From Oscarella lobularis (taxonomy: Eukaryota > Porifera > Homoscleromorpha > Homosclerophorida > Oscarellidae): a stretch of 64,000 nt of DNA. The position numbers were made by a program, and so were the translations under genes. Below the pieces are notes generated by a model. That model did not search any database, had not been told where the DNA came from, and worked only from the letters and a program-made list of their open reading frames with translations. Below, in pieces: positions 23,585-36,280 of the stretch. The DNA is taken from assembly GCF_947507565.1 (NCBI RefSeq), contig NC_089187.1, positions 744,001-808,000 of the forward strand. The letters run 5' to 3'. Numbering within the stretch: position 1 is the first letter of the stretch; each line of letters opens with the position of its first letter.

Positions 23585-25829
23585 TTAGTTGAGGCCTTCC
23601 TCGTCCAACACTTGCTCAATCGCATTTGCAACGACTGAAAATTTTGGTCTCGTTTTAGATTCGTGAGACCAGCAGAGCTGTATCAATTTGGACAACGCAA
23701 TCGGGACATGGTCTGGTATAGAAGGACGTCTGTGATGTAGAGCAATAGCAGCTTTAGTCTCTTCTCTAGTGCAGTTTGCCAAATCGTCGTACTCTTCATA
23801 TGGAGCGCTTCTTGTCAGTATTTCCCACAAGACGATTCCAAAGCTAAAAGAGGTACCGTTACATATAAACGAATCAAACAGAGAATAATTATATACCTGT
23901 ACACGTCTGCCGAAGATCCGTAGGCTTTTTTCAGAAGAACTTCAGGGGACGTCCAGTACAAAGTTCCGATGTGCCATACTGTCATCTCTTCAACTTCGCT
24001 GTGAAACAGCTTCATCTCTATTTCACTGCGATGCGACGTGTGGTTTCTTTTCTTTGGCCTTGTCTCCTTTCCCTCTTTTTGTGCCATTCTTGCGCATCCA
24101 AAGTCGGCTACCTTAACGACCCAATTTTGGTCAACCAGTAGATTTGCCGTTTTCAAATCGCGATGAATTCGCGGAGGACTTTGGCCATGTAGATACTCCA
24201 TTCCGCGAGCAGCGTCAAGCGCAAACCTAAGTTTTCTTTCCATTGACAAAGGCGCAGAAGACAGCAAAATGTTCTTTAGCGATCCTCTCTCCGCAAATTC
24301 AATAACCAGGAACGGTCCGTTGCTCGCAGCAAATTTTCCGGCTCCGAAGAACCGTACAACGTTTTTGTGACCGAGTAGAGTCATGATTTCAATTTCCCTT
24401 GCAAATTGTAGCAACACTCGCTTGTCAAGTTCCGCAATGTCCATCAGCAGCTCTTTGATTGCTACGTATGACATTCCTCTGTACTTGGCTTTGTGAACCT
24501 TGCTATATCCACCGCGACAAGTTGTATCAATTCTTTCTTCCAATTCTATCTCTTCTTCGGGAATGTTGAAAGTTTTTCTCATGTCTTTGAGTATTCTTTT
24601 TCGATTCTCATTGCGTTTCTGATGCTTGTAAGCAAACACAAGCATCAGAGTAAGCATAGACGATGCTATTATAACTCCGGCTCCTAATAGATAGTATGTT
24701 GGAAACTGACAAGTTGCTCCAGTAAATCCAGCGTTACACTGACAAGTCACCTTATGTTTGATTCTTTCATCTCCTTGGTACGTCAGAAAGCAGCTTCCGT
24801 GAACGCAATAATTGCTAGAGCAAGTGCAGTTTTGCAAGCTCTCTGCATTAGAATAGAGCGTTGTTGAACCGACAGGACAGTGCTCACATTGATTTGACCC
24901 GGCTGATGCGTACGTTGCTACGTCGCAGCTTCTGCACGGATTTTTTCTGAAGAACGTGCTGTATTCGCCTGCCGGACATCCTGGGTGCGGCAAAAGTAGA
25001 AGGGGCGGAAAGTTCACGTCCACGTCCTCTGGCTCTGCTGTACTAAACGTTCCAAGTGAAATGACAGCATCGTGATAATTATGAAGCGAAGACTGAAGAA
25101 CGCCTTCGGAAACCGACCCTAATGCTATCCGCCGTATGGAACTGGTTTTCCACGTACTTGTGTCCAGTAGAAAAGCTCGAGATTTCTTTTCAGGCTGGCG
25201 AGGATCAGCCGACTGAGTGTATATCAGACTGACAGCGAATTTGTTACCTATAAGTGTCCCCGCACTAAAACATTGTGTTTTCGCTTTACTTCTCGGTGGC
25301 AAATGAGAAGTGGAATCATCTCCAGTAACATTTTTTGGAGTCCATAGCATCTTCTTCATATCAAAGATCCACAAAACGTTGTCAGAGCAAGTCGCTTCGC
25401 TGCGAACGTATCCTCCAAACAGCAAAATCCGGCTGTTATCAATAGCAGCTAAAACGGCGTGAAATCGTGGCTGTGGTCTCCAACATTCGCCAACGTTTGC
25501 ACATCTTTTGGAGAGTTTCTTCCACGTAGCAACATTGCGCTTGTTTAAAGTAAGAAGCCACAGATCATTTGTCGGGCGCAAAGAATACCGATGAGTAATA
25601 ACTAATCCTCCGAAAAGCAAGACGGATCCGTTCTGCATAGACGTCATGTTGCAGAGAAGACGGAATGGGGGTTGCGTCCCCCACGAGACGTACCTAATCC
25701 ATATCCTTTTTTCTATATCAAAGCCCCACAAGTCTTTTCGTAGCATCTGTTCTAGCATGGCTATGTTGTTCCTAGGAGCACGAAATATGGCTTCACCAAA
25801 GTTAAACCATAGACTGCTTCCACCGGTTA
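23585..25829 (-). pseudogene. Kelch/EGF/TM/kinase receptor, copy 1, 5' part missing
   Basis: Two exons remain, 23897-25829 and 23585-23843, joined over a 53-bp intron in the kinase domain. They are nearly identical to the 3' two thirds of the complete gene at 49242-53133: the last kelch repeats, a cysteine-rich GCC2/GCC3-like motif, an EGF-like module, a transmembrane helix and a full TKL-type kinase domain (VAIKEL lysine, HRDLKTAN loop, VADFG). At 25829 the similarity stops abruptly inside a kelch repeat and runs straight into ARFGEF3-derived sequence, so the signal peptide and roughly the first 500 residues are absent. The remaining frame is open. It is a truncated copy, transcribed only if it gained a new start; an in-frame ATG exists at 25758. 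Confidence 0.75.
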
Positions 25830-26756
25830 CAATACTCTACACAAAAGGGAGTGTCCGCACTGGAGAAACGTTCGAGGGGTCGTACATATAAACTACTGCA
25901 AACTATAAGCCCAACCAACGTTTACCTCCAACAGATTAATTATTTTGCTTTGAATTTGACTTAATCCCGTTAGGCAAGCTGACGTCAAATTGGCGCTCCC
26001 TTTGAAACCCAACATCGTTATAAAAGTCTAAAGAGAACATGTCAGCGAAGTCGTCAGGGAGGAATAACTGGCTGAATAACAGTGGAACATGACCATACCT
26101 TAACAACTGCTACAGTCTGGCTATCTCTCAAACCAAGACCAATGACATACCCAAGGAGAAGCTACAAAGCAAAGACTGAACATCTGATATTTTTTTCTTA
26201 TCCGCACTCATCTTGCCTTGACAACGCGTATCAGTATTTCGGCATTGTTCGCATACAAGCCGTACTGATTGACAAGCAAATCAAACACAGAAGAGAGATT
26301 CGATTCCGAAGAAAGAGCCCCTTCATTTTGGACATTTTCCACCAAATCTGGACTGGATTCCTTTGGCAACGTGCCAATCAACACCTAGGAGAGCCGTTTA
26401 GGATAAAATGAAAGTGGAATTAGACGTTCAGTTTCACTTCCAGTCCGTCGAGTGCGATCGACGCGATTTTCGCGTTTCGAGTAAGAAACGACTGCGTCAA
26501 GATGTGTAATAGAGCCGTGGACTCGCTAAATAGGCGCTATCATGAACCGAAAAGCCCCTATCATTCGGTTCTACTTCGTTGCTGACGTTCCTTCCGTTCG
26601 CTTGGAGTCTAAAAGCGATTCTGTGGAGCGTAAAACGACACTTCAGACAGATTGCTTACTTAGAACTTGATCGCATGCATCTCTGACGGTCGGAAGCCTT
26701 GCCGCATTGCTCGACAAACGCCTCAAAACGCTTTCCATTCCTTTAACGTGCGCTCC
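25830..26756 (-). pseudogene. ARFGEF3-like gene fragment, exons 1-6
   Basis: Corresponds to about 11390-12300 of the whole gene. Exons 1 to 6 can be aligned (exon 6 ends in KIINLLE; exon 5's donor is GTATGG here, where the whole gene has GC). It ends at 25830 on the broken kelch-kinase gene and continues at its other end into BTB 3' flank. Everything after exon 6 is absent, so it cannot encode the full protein. It arrived as part of a rearranged ARFGEF3-BTB unit. Confidence 0.8.
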
Positions 26757-27095
26757 GTGCACCCTCCTTCGGTTCCGATATCTTTTTCATGCACTAGCTT
26801 ATTTTGATTTCATGATCGAATTTCTATTATATCATGTGGGCTCTAAAAATTGATTGTTTCGAATTTTTCTCCTACACGTGGTGGATGACATCATCTATTG
26901 CATACAATGACTCAATTAACATTACCACAACACATGCTCTATCCAAGAACACATTACGACGACCTGGTAATGTGGTGCTCATTTTTTACGGCACGCCTTT
27001 TGCAGAGCCGCACTTTTCATCAAATCCGCGATTTTTGCATAACTCAGACACAAATTCGGTTGACACAGCTCAAATCATGTACTCGAGACATTGAT
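26757..27095 (-). pseudogene. Remnant of BTB gene 3' end and flank
   Basis: From about 26820 this matches the BTB 3' flank, and 26989-27095 matches the last 110 bases or so of the BTB coding region (codons around ACRRVL, ADLMKSEALQ and CLKYM), with point changes and a sudden end at 27095. No propeller or BTB core remains. Confidence 0.7.
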
Positions 27096-27409
27096 CTCTT
27101 AGGAGATCCTTCATTTTCGAAACGGGATTACGTGTATATGTTTAAAAGCTAAACATGTATTATATGCCTAAGCGTTGGCAAATAAATAGCGCTAAATGGC
27201 GTTTATCTTCAACTGCGGTCATTTTATCATTGCCTCTGTATCTTCCTTAATTAGGAGATCTATCTAAAGACAATGTCAAGCTTGACTTGAGTAAGCGCAC
27301 AAAGTGACTGCTACCTGATAAATCCTTGCTTCATTTGAAACTACAATGTTTTCTGCAGCTTGAAACATGTGACTTATTTTGAATTCAACATTGTTTGCAA
27401 GATAACCGT
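27096..27409. other. Intergenic, nothing recognised
   Basis: AT-rich sequence without a supportable exon. It probably holds the 3' end of the CARD-kelch transcript. Confidence 0.5.
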
Positions 27410-30400
27410 TTACATTTTTAGATACTCAAGCGAATTCAAGGCACCATATCCTCCTAAGACAACTAATTTGTTGTCGTTCATCACGCATGTGCCATGAGAC
27501 CGTCGGCCTTCATTCATCTCTGGAAACCGCACCCATTCGCCACTTACGTCATCATACATTTCAACCAAACTGCTCAATTCTGTTCCTCCCGTGGCAACAA
27601 GTTTTCCATTCCATGACGAAAACTCGCAGTCACAGTTTGTTGTTGGTTTTATATCAATCCACCTATCTTCCTTGATTATGTAACATTCAACTTTATTCAT
27701 CCACTCTCCACCTCCTACAAAAAGTTTGTTGTCTATCGTGGCCAACGTACACCACTCTCTTCCTTCTCCCATTTCTTTTAGCTTTATCCATCTTTCTTCA
27801 GTTATGTCAAAACTATCTACTCTTTTACTCATTTTCTCCCCTCCAACAAAATAAATTTTTCCATTGGATCCAAGAGATGATCTACCCCTTAGTTGATACT
27901 CGACTGGAATTCGTTTCGTTAGATTAAGATTTACTTCCTTCTCATTTTTCCACTCAAATATCGCTTTGCATTTCTCTTTCCACTGGCCTCCCTTGACAAG
28001 ATACCCTTTTCCGTTGCATTCAAAGAAACTTTCAATCCAGAAACCCACATCTTTCTTTTTCCACTCTTCACCAGTCAACAGGTACACTTTCTCGTACCAT
28101 GCAGCGTGAATGATTCCGTTCAACTCAGCCACTCGCCTGTATGGCCTGCAACGAACAGGAAACCTCTTTTCCATTCGTCTCCACGTCCAGTCCTGTCCTC
28201 CAATCTAATAACAACATACACAGGCTAGAAAATCATAACTAACTCGTTTTACCTCATCGTTTTCTGTAACATCGTTTCCTCTGACACTCTTTGCTGCTTC
28301 TTCTTTGCCTGCAAGCTGCCTTAATAAACCATCTACTTCCTTTGCTTCATTTTGTTTCTTCTTCCAAGCCATCTTTTCCTTGTTCCCTTCAAAAAATTCA
28401 TCCACAACAGATACTGTTTAGTGTCGATTTTACTTATCAGCTCGGAGAGTTTTTCTAATGCAATTTGGCCTTGCTCATTTTTCGTTCTCAAAACGTTTGG
28501 AACATTTTCAAACGATCTTTGCCATAACATTTTGGTAACCATTGCGCGCGACTTTTTTTCCGTTGACATTGCGAACTTTAGCAACCAGTCAAACTCAACT
28601 TCGGAAATGTGTCCCGTGTCAAAAAGACGTTTAGCAGTAGCCTCGGGATCCATAACCGAAATGAACTCCTGCAATTCAGATCGTAGAGTGGCCAAAACAG
28701 GACTTTTCTAGATTGTATCATTCTTTATAAAGTTAAAGTTTGCATGTCTGAAAAACGAACTTTTATCAAAAATCTGAAGAGGAATATCAGTGTAAGCTTC
28801 ATCTTGTTAATTTCAAAGTCCATCCCATTATCCTGTGCCTGAATTATCTCTTTGCCTAACCAACGAAACATACTTACGCGCACAGAGTTTCGTATGTTCC
28901 TCAGTAAACCATAAGCGACCTCAAGATTGAAAATTGCCGGAAGCTGTAAAAATATAAAGATTAGGATAATAGTAAGAATAGTTCTATGTTGACCCAGAAT
29001 TGTTTTAGCTGAAACGAGAACAAATCTGTATTCTCTTTGATCCAACGAAAATCAGAGACAATCCGTTGAGTTTGCTTTTCATGAATGGGCGTCCACAATG
29101 GCTAGAAGTTTTATTACTGATCAGACGTTTTCCTTAGCTATGTAAATTATTACTTTATTGACCAGACGGTTGGAAAGATTTGTAAGTCGGTTTGATAAGG
29201 ACTCTACGTGATGATACACTGCATCAACTCCTGCGTGAGGCAAATATTTTCTCATTTTCCTTACTACAAGCTCAGTTGAGTTCTGGAAATGCGTTAAAAA
29301 TAAAGTTATCAAACATCTTAGATCTTATTACGCGTGTGCAGCTTCTCAAGGCTTTGGCAACTGAATGAAAATGAAGTGATGGACAGCGCAGAAGAAACAG
29401 GGAAAGAGAAACCCATGGATGATCTCCAATTCGGAGTTTAATTGAAGCGTCGAATTCCACAAGGTAACTGACGTTTTCTGGATTGTTAAGCCCGCAGACA
29501 AATCGGATGAATTCTTTTCCGGACATGGTTAAATTCACGTAGCAACTTCCGGCTACAATTTCAATAGCATCTACTTGAATTCCAGTGAGGCCATAAATTT
29601 TTCTACGAAGACTGGGCTCTTCTTCTTTGAAGCCCTCCGCGTCAGTAAATGGCAACAACAATCGAATAAGACATTTTCTCTCTGGAATTTTAATTACAGG
29701 CACTAGCGGACTTTCGTGAGGTTTTCTTGCAGGTGTCAGCTTTAGAAAGGATACCTCGCAAGGTAAAATGACTGGAGGAACGGTAAATTGTTTCATAAAT
29801 ACTTGCAAGATGTCGTTAAACTCGCTCTTGTAAGATTCAAACATGTCTCTTATAGTCTCATCCACTTGAATATGCAAATACTTTCTTTCTAACAATGCAG
29901 TCTGTTTCGTACGAGTTGCTGAAGACAAATTATCTAAATCAGGCAAACGCTCTTTTTTTCCGCATAAAGCTTCTTTGGAAGACAACGGCAATGCTGAGGC
30001 TGCAGAATCTTTCAAAAATTGCTTCTGTTTGCCTATTTCTGGACTTTCAATTGTTGACTGATCAGTATGTTCGTGCTTGGACTTTCTATCGCTACAATTT
30101 TCCTGCAAACAATCTGCAGAAGCGGAGTGCACGGCAAAAGAGTCTTTCAACAATTGCTTTGGTTCGCCTATTTCTGGTCTTTTAATTGTTGACTGATCAG
30201 AATATTCAAGATTGGACTTTTTATCACTACAATCTCCCTGCAAACTGTTCGCAGAAGCGGAGTGCACGGCAGCAAAATCTTGATTAAATCGCTGCTTGGT
30301 AAAGCAAGAGAGAAGATCTTTTCCTCCATCCACTTCTTCTAGCACGGACATGAATAAATTGAAACTTGGTGAAGGGCGTTTTCTTAAGATAAAGACCAGT

Positions 30401-30585
30401 TTTCGCGCCAGATTTTCCTGAGAAATGCTCTGGGCGGTAAAGAATTCTTCGTATTGCCCGGCAGTAAGAAGTCTCTTTGAAAGAAGCTTGTCAAGCAGGA
30501 CACCTTCCCGAATCATAGCTGGGAGAAAAGTGACTACTTCAGGCATCAGAGGATCGAGGCATTCAATCCACTTAGGGTCCGCCAT
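27410..30585 (-). CDS. Double CARD-like protein with C-terminal kelch domain
   Basis: Eight exons join in phase: 29332-30585, 29154-29282, 28994-29101, 28878-28943, 28761-28838, 28434-28707, 28253-28386 and 27410-28204 (about 945 aa). Residues 1-100 form a CARD/death-fold-like bundle (SKRLLTAGQYEEFF, LARKLVFILRKRP). Next come a linker with two tandem repeats of about 45 residues, a region of about 250 residues with the phrase IEIVAGSCYVNLTM, a second CARD-like bundle (ATLRSELQEFISVM, GHISEVEFDWLL) and a kelch propeller (KIYFVGGE, NKLFVGGGEW, NKLVVLGGYG). CARDs assemble signalling complexes, and kelch propellers bind partners. The donor after exon 5 (GTTCGT) is weak. If it is not used, an in-frame TAA ends a first protein at 28725 and the second CARD-kelch part would need its own start. 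Helix 1 of CARD 2 begins right at the exon 6 edge, which favours one gene. Confidence 0.65.
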
Positions 30586-31194
30586 TCATGCAGATCTGCA
30601 AACAAACCAATTTTGTAGCAACAAATAAATGTGCCCACAGCGATTGCGCAAATCACAAAGTGCCTAACTAGCTACTGGTTCGTTTTACTAGATTTGTTAA
30701 GAGGTCGGTTTAGACTGGTTTTGGCAGTGAGTCTCCTCTATCCCGTATGAACGAACGAAACTACCAATTAATACTAGTTTAGGGTGTCAAACTCTTGCAG
30801 ACTGTTCTTTTCATCAATTTTTCTAACAGGAGTCGCAGTGGAAAACGCGAAGATGCGCGGCGTTCGGGTAAGGTCCTGAAGGACACGTTTCATAGCAGAG
30901 CCACGAGCACTCTTGAGAATAACAGTACCACTACCGTCCGTTTACCCGTTTTTCTTGTTCTTCAGACTGCGTTCGGATCGTTCAGAGTCATACTTACGTC
31001 TTGCTCTTCTTCCCTGGGCGTCTTTCGCTTACGCCTACTCTTGCGCCTAGCCCCCCTAACGCACGCGTAGTCCGCTGGCTCGTCTACGAGCGTCCGTTAC
31101 TGGAAGAGCTATATAGGCGTCAGTTTATTGTCGGAAGATGCGCAGTAACCGTTAACATGTTCAATAAACGCCTATCTACATGGTAGACCTATGC
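30586..31194. other. Intergenic, nothing recognised
   Basis: Presumed promoter of the CARD-kelch gene at its left end. The right edge is the breakpoint of the ARFGEF3-BTB duplication at about 31190. Confidence 0.4.
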
Positions 31195-33394
31195 GAGCTG
31201 ATCATAGACCCATGTGGAGGATATTCCATTACCTGGAATCATCAGCACCGAAACGGACGAGCCATCAGAGTGATCTCGTCGAGCCAGTTCGTCGCTCAGA
31301 AGCAAAGATGCGTAGGCGGCGGCGTACGGCACATCGGCGCTGAGAAAAAGACTGCGAGCTCGACTGTCACCGTTGCCTCCGCCTGAACTCGCGGCATGAT
31401 GATGAAAGTATCCGGAAGCGAAATCCTGAACGGCTTCGTCCATAGCAACGACCGATGAAGCGGCAATGGCGACGGCACGAGAGACGAAGACGGGTCAAAA
31501 AATCTTCGGCTTAGTCTAATACCAAATCGTCTGCTGCTGAGGAAGATGTCGCCGTTTTGACCATCTCTTCCTTTCCACCAACGCCGTCATTGTCGCCGGA
31601 TGGGGCTGGGTGAGGCGGCAGAGGAGACGGATCAAAGTGCTTGCCTCTTGAGCTGATTTGTCCCATTTACTCAAGGACATAAGGTTGACTGCAAACAGAA
31701 CGCTTGGCTCCAAACCGACGTGACCACCAAGCTTTGCCGTTTCAACGACAGCCGGAAAGAGTCTAAACAAAAAAAGAAATTACAATTCCTCTTAAGGAAA
31801 TTACAACTCCCCCTTACGTAGTAAGTTACTGTCTAAACAAATCTACGTCCACGTCACCGAGTACGTCACCGAGTACGTCACCGCTTTTATGACCAGCAAA
31901 CTTTAGTAATAGTTCCTTAATTAAAAGAGACAATCTAAATGCAGAAGAGATAACTGTCTAGACTTAAGACGTACCACCAAACGTTTACCTCATTGAGACT
32001 ATTAATTATAGGAGTGATTCGTTGCTGGATACTTGGATTGATGATCAAATGGTGGAAGATTGATGCTATTGATGACGGGAACGCTTCCAAAGTGCCTTAC
32101 CATCTGATTTGCAACGGAGCAGCATCGTTGAATACAGAGCTTCGGTATCTTGAACGAGACGACAGGTTTTCCCTTCGTCTCATCCTTCCTTAGTAAATGA
32201 CAGAGAGCAGGTGTGAGACTGTTCTGCGCTGCGTCAATGAATTTTGGAGAATGATGAGGCGGACTCTTGGATAGAAGTTTGAAGAGAAATGATAGCCAAT
32301 GGTTTATGGCGCCCGCTTCTTTGTCCCTGAGACAGAAAGGAGAGTAAGTAGAAAGATCACTAGCATTTCGTGATCTTACAAATGTAAAGATGTCAACTCC
32401 TCGGAACAGAATTAGATAACAGCCACAAAGCACGTGTCATTCGACTACATAAAGAAATTGTACTGCAATTGGTTGCTTGAGCCCTTAAAATACTCTACAC
32501 AAAAGGGAGTATCCGCACAGGAGAAGCGTTCAAGGGGTCGTACATATAAACTACCGCAAACTATAAGCCCAACGTTTACCTCCAACAGATTAATTATTTT
32601 GCTTTGAATTTGACTTAATCCCGTTAGGCAAGCTGACGTCAAATTGGCGCTCCCTTTGAAACCCAACATCGTTATAAAAGTCTAAAGAGAACATGTCAGC
32701 GAAGTCGTCAGGGAGGAATAACTGGCTGAATAACAGTGGAACATGACCATACCTTAACAACTGCTACAGTCTGGCTATCTCTCAAACCAAGACCAATGAC
32801 ATACCCAAGGAGAAGCTACAAAGCAAAGACTGAACATCTGATATTTTTTTCTTATCCGCACTCATCTTGCCTTGACAACGCGTATCAGTATTTCGGCATT
32901 GTTCGCATACAAGCCGTACTGATTGACAAGCAAATAAAACACAGAAGAGAGATTCGATTCCGAAGAAAGAACCCCTTCATTTTGGACATTTTCCACCAAA
33001 TCTGGACTGGATTCCCTTGGCAACGTGCCAATCAACACCTAGGAGAGCCGTTTAGGAAAATGAAAGTGGAGTTAGACGTTCAGTTTCACTTCCAATCCGT
33101 CGAGTGCGATCGACGCGATTTTCGCGTTTCGAGTAAGAAACGACTGCGTCAAGATGTGTAATAAAGCAGTGGACTCACTAAATAGGCGCTATCACGGATC
33201 GAAAAGCCCCTATCATTCGGTTCTACTTCGTTGTTGACGTTTCTAGCTTCCTTTCGCTTGGAATCTAAAAGCGATTCTGTGGAGCGGAAAACGACTCTTC
33301 AGACAAATGGCTTACTTAGAACTTGATCGCAAGCATCTCTGACGGTCGGAAGCCTTGCCGCACTGCTCGACAACCGCCTCAAAACGCTTTCCAT
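31195..33394 (-). pseudogene. Truncated 5' copy of the ARFGEF3-like gene
   Basis: Matches exons 1-10 of the whole gene (ATG-equivalent at 33394). Exon 10 ends on the breakpoint at about 31195, and nothing equivalent to exons 11-15 follows. The frame is broken relative to the whole gene: a deletion in exon 8 around 32080-32095 (GSVP), indels in exon 10 near 31500 and 31620-31670, and an extra C before the exon 10 donor. It is a pseudogene carried together with BTB copy 3; the pair 31195-36180 mirrors about 10070-15040. Confidence 0.85.
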
Positions 33395-33983
33395 TCCTTT
33401 AGCGTGCGCGACGTGGATAGCTTCCGCACTCTTCCCAACCTTCGGCAACCTTCCAATTTCTGTTCGTGGCGTCGCGCTTTCCTGAAACTCTTCGTCTTCT
33501 TTCTCATGCGTTGGTTGAACGTATTTCAAGACAAAGATTTTGATACCGTATTACGATCCAATTTTTATCATGCGCGCTCTAAAAAATTGATTGTTTTGAA
33601 TTTTTTCTCCTACGAGTCAGGAACATACAAGTGGATGCATTATCTTTCTCGTACTGTATCATTTTCTGAATGTGGAAAGTAGAGTAAGCATCCTTACTAT
33701 TTCCTGAAGACAGCAATCGTCTGATATTTAGCATCTACTGTGCGCATTTGAAGCGTTTCTTAGACACTTGAAACGTAGAAATACAGAGAGTCCATGTGTT
33801 GCATACAACGACTCCAGTTTCAATATTAAACTTCTGCCTTTTCACAAGCAACTAGTTGACAAACGCATAACATTACAACGACCCATACTCTACTCAAGAA
33901 TACACTACGACAACCTGGTACTCATTTTTCAAAACATCTACCATGCATTACATTCCGCGTACTGTCTGTAAATCAGTGATATG
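33395..33983. other. Spacer between ARFGEF3 fragment and BTB copy 3
   Basis: Duplicate of 12279-12899. No exon recognised. Confidence 0.5.
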
Positions 33984-35537
33984 TTAGTCAAGCTCTCCGC
34001 GAAGCACTCGACGGCACGCCTTTTGCAGAGCCCCGCTTTTCATCAAATCCGCAATTTGTGCGTACTCCGACACGGATTGGGTTGACACATCTCGAATCAT
34101 GTACTTGAGACATTGATCTCTCAAATCTGTAACGAGATAATAGTCAGCAGCTAGACAAACTTCGGTCACAATAGGCGCGCACATCAAAACGTCAACAGTG
34201 CCGGTGAACAGATAAAGCAGCACCAACCGGAAAGCATCATATGAATACTGAGAAACAGGAATGCGTTTCACGCCTTCCGAACATTGGGAAGACTCCGCGA
34301 AAAAACCGGATAGAAGCATTCGACGGAAAAACTCGCTTCGCAAACAGAGCACAACTAGCGGGACGCGAATTGTTTTTGCATCGACTTCGAAAACGATGTC
34401 GTCTGGAGATACCAAATCTTCATTGTCAAGTAGTTCAGCATAACTTGAGGCAAACTTGGCTGTTGGGCAGCGACGAAAAGCCTTGCGGGCATCAGGTCTG
34501 AGAGCAGTAACAATTATAGTTGAAGGATCTTGAAATAAATAAACGGTGTAATCGTCGTCATTCAGGAGCCGTGTGTAATGTTCAAAGTACATGTCTGTAA
34601 AAGACCAGAAATTCTCGTCTTTCTCGTTCCCACTCAAACTTAGTCTACGTAAGTATGTGTAGCCAAAAACGTACACGCTGTTGAGTTTGCTGCTGTAACC
34701 GGCGATAAACTCGTTCGGCGCCTCTTCTATGGTCTTAATACAAGACCCTGCTCCATCACGTATCTCGTTGACGGTAATTCCCTCACACAAAATGAGGCAG
34801 CCTTTGGGACCGTTATAAAGATTCAAAACAAACCACCACAGGGAAACATCTTCTAAGGCAACTTGGGCAATGACTGTCACATTGCCATCTGGCGCAACCC
34901 TATATATTCGAAACATCCCATTGTCCTCACGCATATCAAGAAACACCACAGATCGGTCCTCCCTCACGAGAATGCTCAGTGGCTTCAGAGCATTGTCAAC
35001 GCCACCAGCCAACGTCGTAACCACGCCGTCGTGAATCTAAGAAACGCAAGATCTCACGTTTGTTGGGCATAAAACAAATAGCGGGCCTACTTTTCGTATT
35101 CGTCCATTTTCAACGTCGGACACATATACCGTTCTGCTATATTGATCGACAGCCAGTCGAGAAGGATTATGAAAGAGCGCCTCTGTTGAAGGCCCATCTT
35201 TATAGCCTTCCTTGTTAGCAACGCCAGCAAAGAAATGCGCATTGACGTACACGCACTGATCATCGTCGTCAGAAAAATCCGCCGTGTCAAAACTCGTATC
35301 GACATCAATTTGCCAAATGCATTGAGATCGTATGTCTGCTACCAAAAGCAGGTCGTCAAGCAAAGCAAGGTCATCCACGCTAACTATCTTGTCGCTTCTC
35401 AGCCAAATATGGGGTGGCGGATCACAATCTAAGGGACAAATAAGGTAGACCGGGTCTAGTCTAGAATACAAGTACACATATTCCGCGCGCTCACTCATTG
35501 CCGATAGCTGTAATAGCTCTAATCTAGAGTAATCCAT
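33984..35537 (-). CDS. NHL-type propeller plus BTB protein, copy 3
   Basis: Coding parts are 33984-35036 and about 35091 upward, with the shared 54-bp intron between them. ATG at 35537 (MDYSRLELLQLSAM) is the likely start; a second possible intron lies after the later ATG, as in the other copies. The propeller then BTB layout is the same as copy 1, to which it is nearly identical (for example VYVFGYTYLRRLSL and LLDNEDLVSPDDI). The frame is open over both main exons even though the neighbouring ARFGEF3 piece from the same duplication is dead, so this copy may be functional (inference). Confidence 0.75.
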
Positions 35538-36280
35538 TCCAGCCGTAGATGCTCTCGCTCTTTTCTTTTTCGCAACTCGCTGAGACTACGCATGCGTCGC
35601 ACGCATCCGGGAGATTCACGAGAAAAGCGGAATCCGCAAATTTTAGAGCCATCCTTCGGTTTTAACCGCTGGGAAGACACGGACTGCTTGCTTTTTCAAA
35701 GGTAAGAGGCGCGTTTGCCTTTGCCAAAGCTGTTGCAGCTCGGCTATCGTCCCCTTCGATCGTCAATTAGATACGTAGACGCTCTTCCCCTTTCGCTGCA
35801 CAACGGAACGGATTCTTAAGTCGTTTGATTTAGATTTACCTCGTTGTCTTTGCACTTTGAAAGCGAATTAGCTTCAACGGCGCCGTGATAAGAAATTGCG
35901 CTCTGCCATGAAAATTATGACAGGGTCTATTCATGCTCAGAGCACAGAGCAACGATTGTGCATTTCTTGCTCGGAAAGGTAGTCTACCGCGCTGCGCCGC
36001 GACGCGTTTTCCCTTCGAAAAACTTAATATTGACAATTAGCCCCTCTCATATATGCGTGAGACATTCAGAAAGAAAGGAAATTAACTGTCGGCTAAACGC
36101 AAAGCGGAGCGGCAGCGACGACTTCTAAGTTCGTAACGCAGATCAAAGACCCCTTTGTTCGAGTTTTCGATAAGACAATGGACTCTCGTGAAGTGCAAAT
36201 GAAATGCAGAATGACGTCATCTATTCTAAGAACACAGAGGTGCGTTTTAGAAAGTGGCCAGAACAATACGCGATTGTTCC
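35538..36280. other. BTB copy 3 upstream flank and LicD-like promoter region
   Basis: The repeated BTB upstream flank runs to about 36180 and stops just before the point where the tRNA-like element begins in the other units. The last 100 bases are unique and probably hold the LicD-like gene promoter. Confidence 0.45.
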
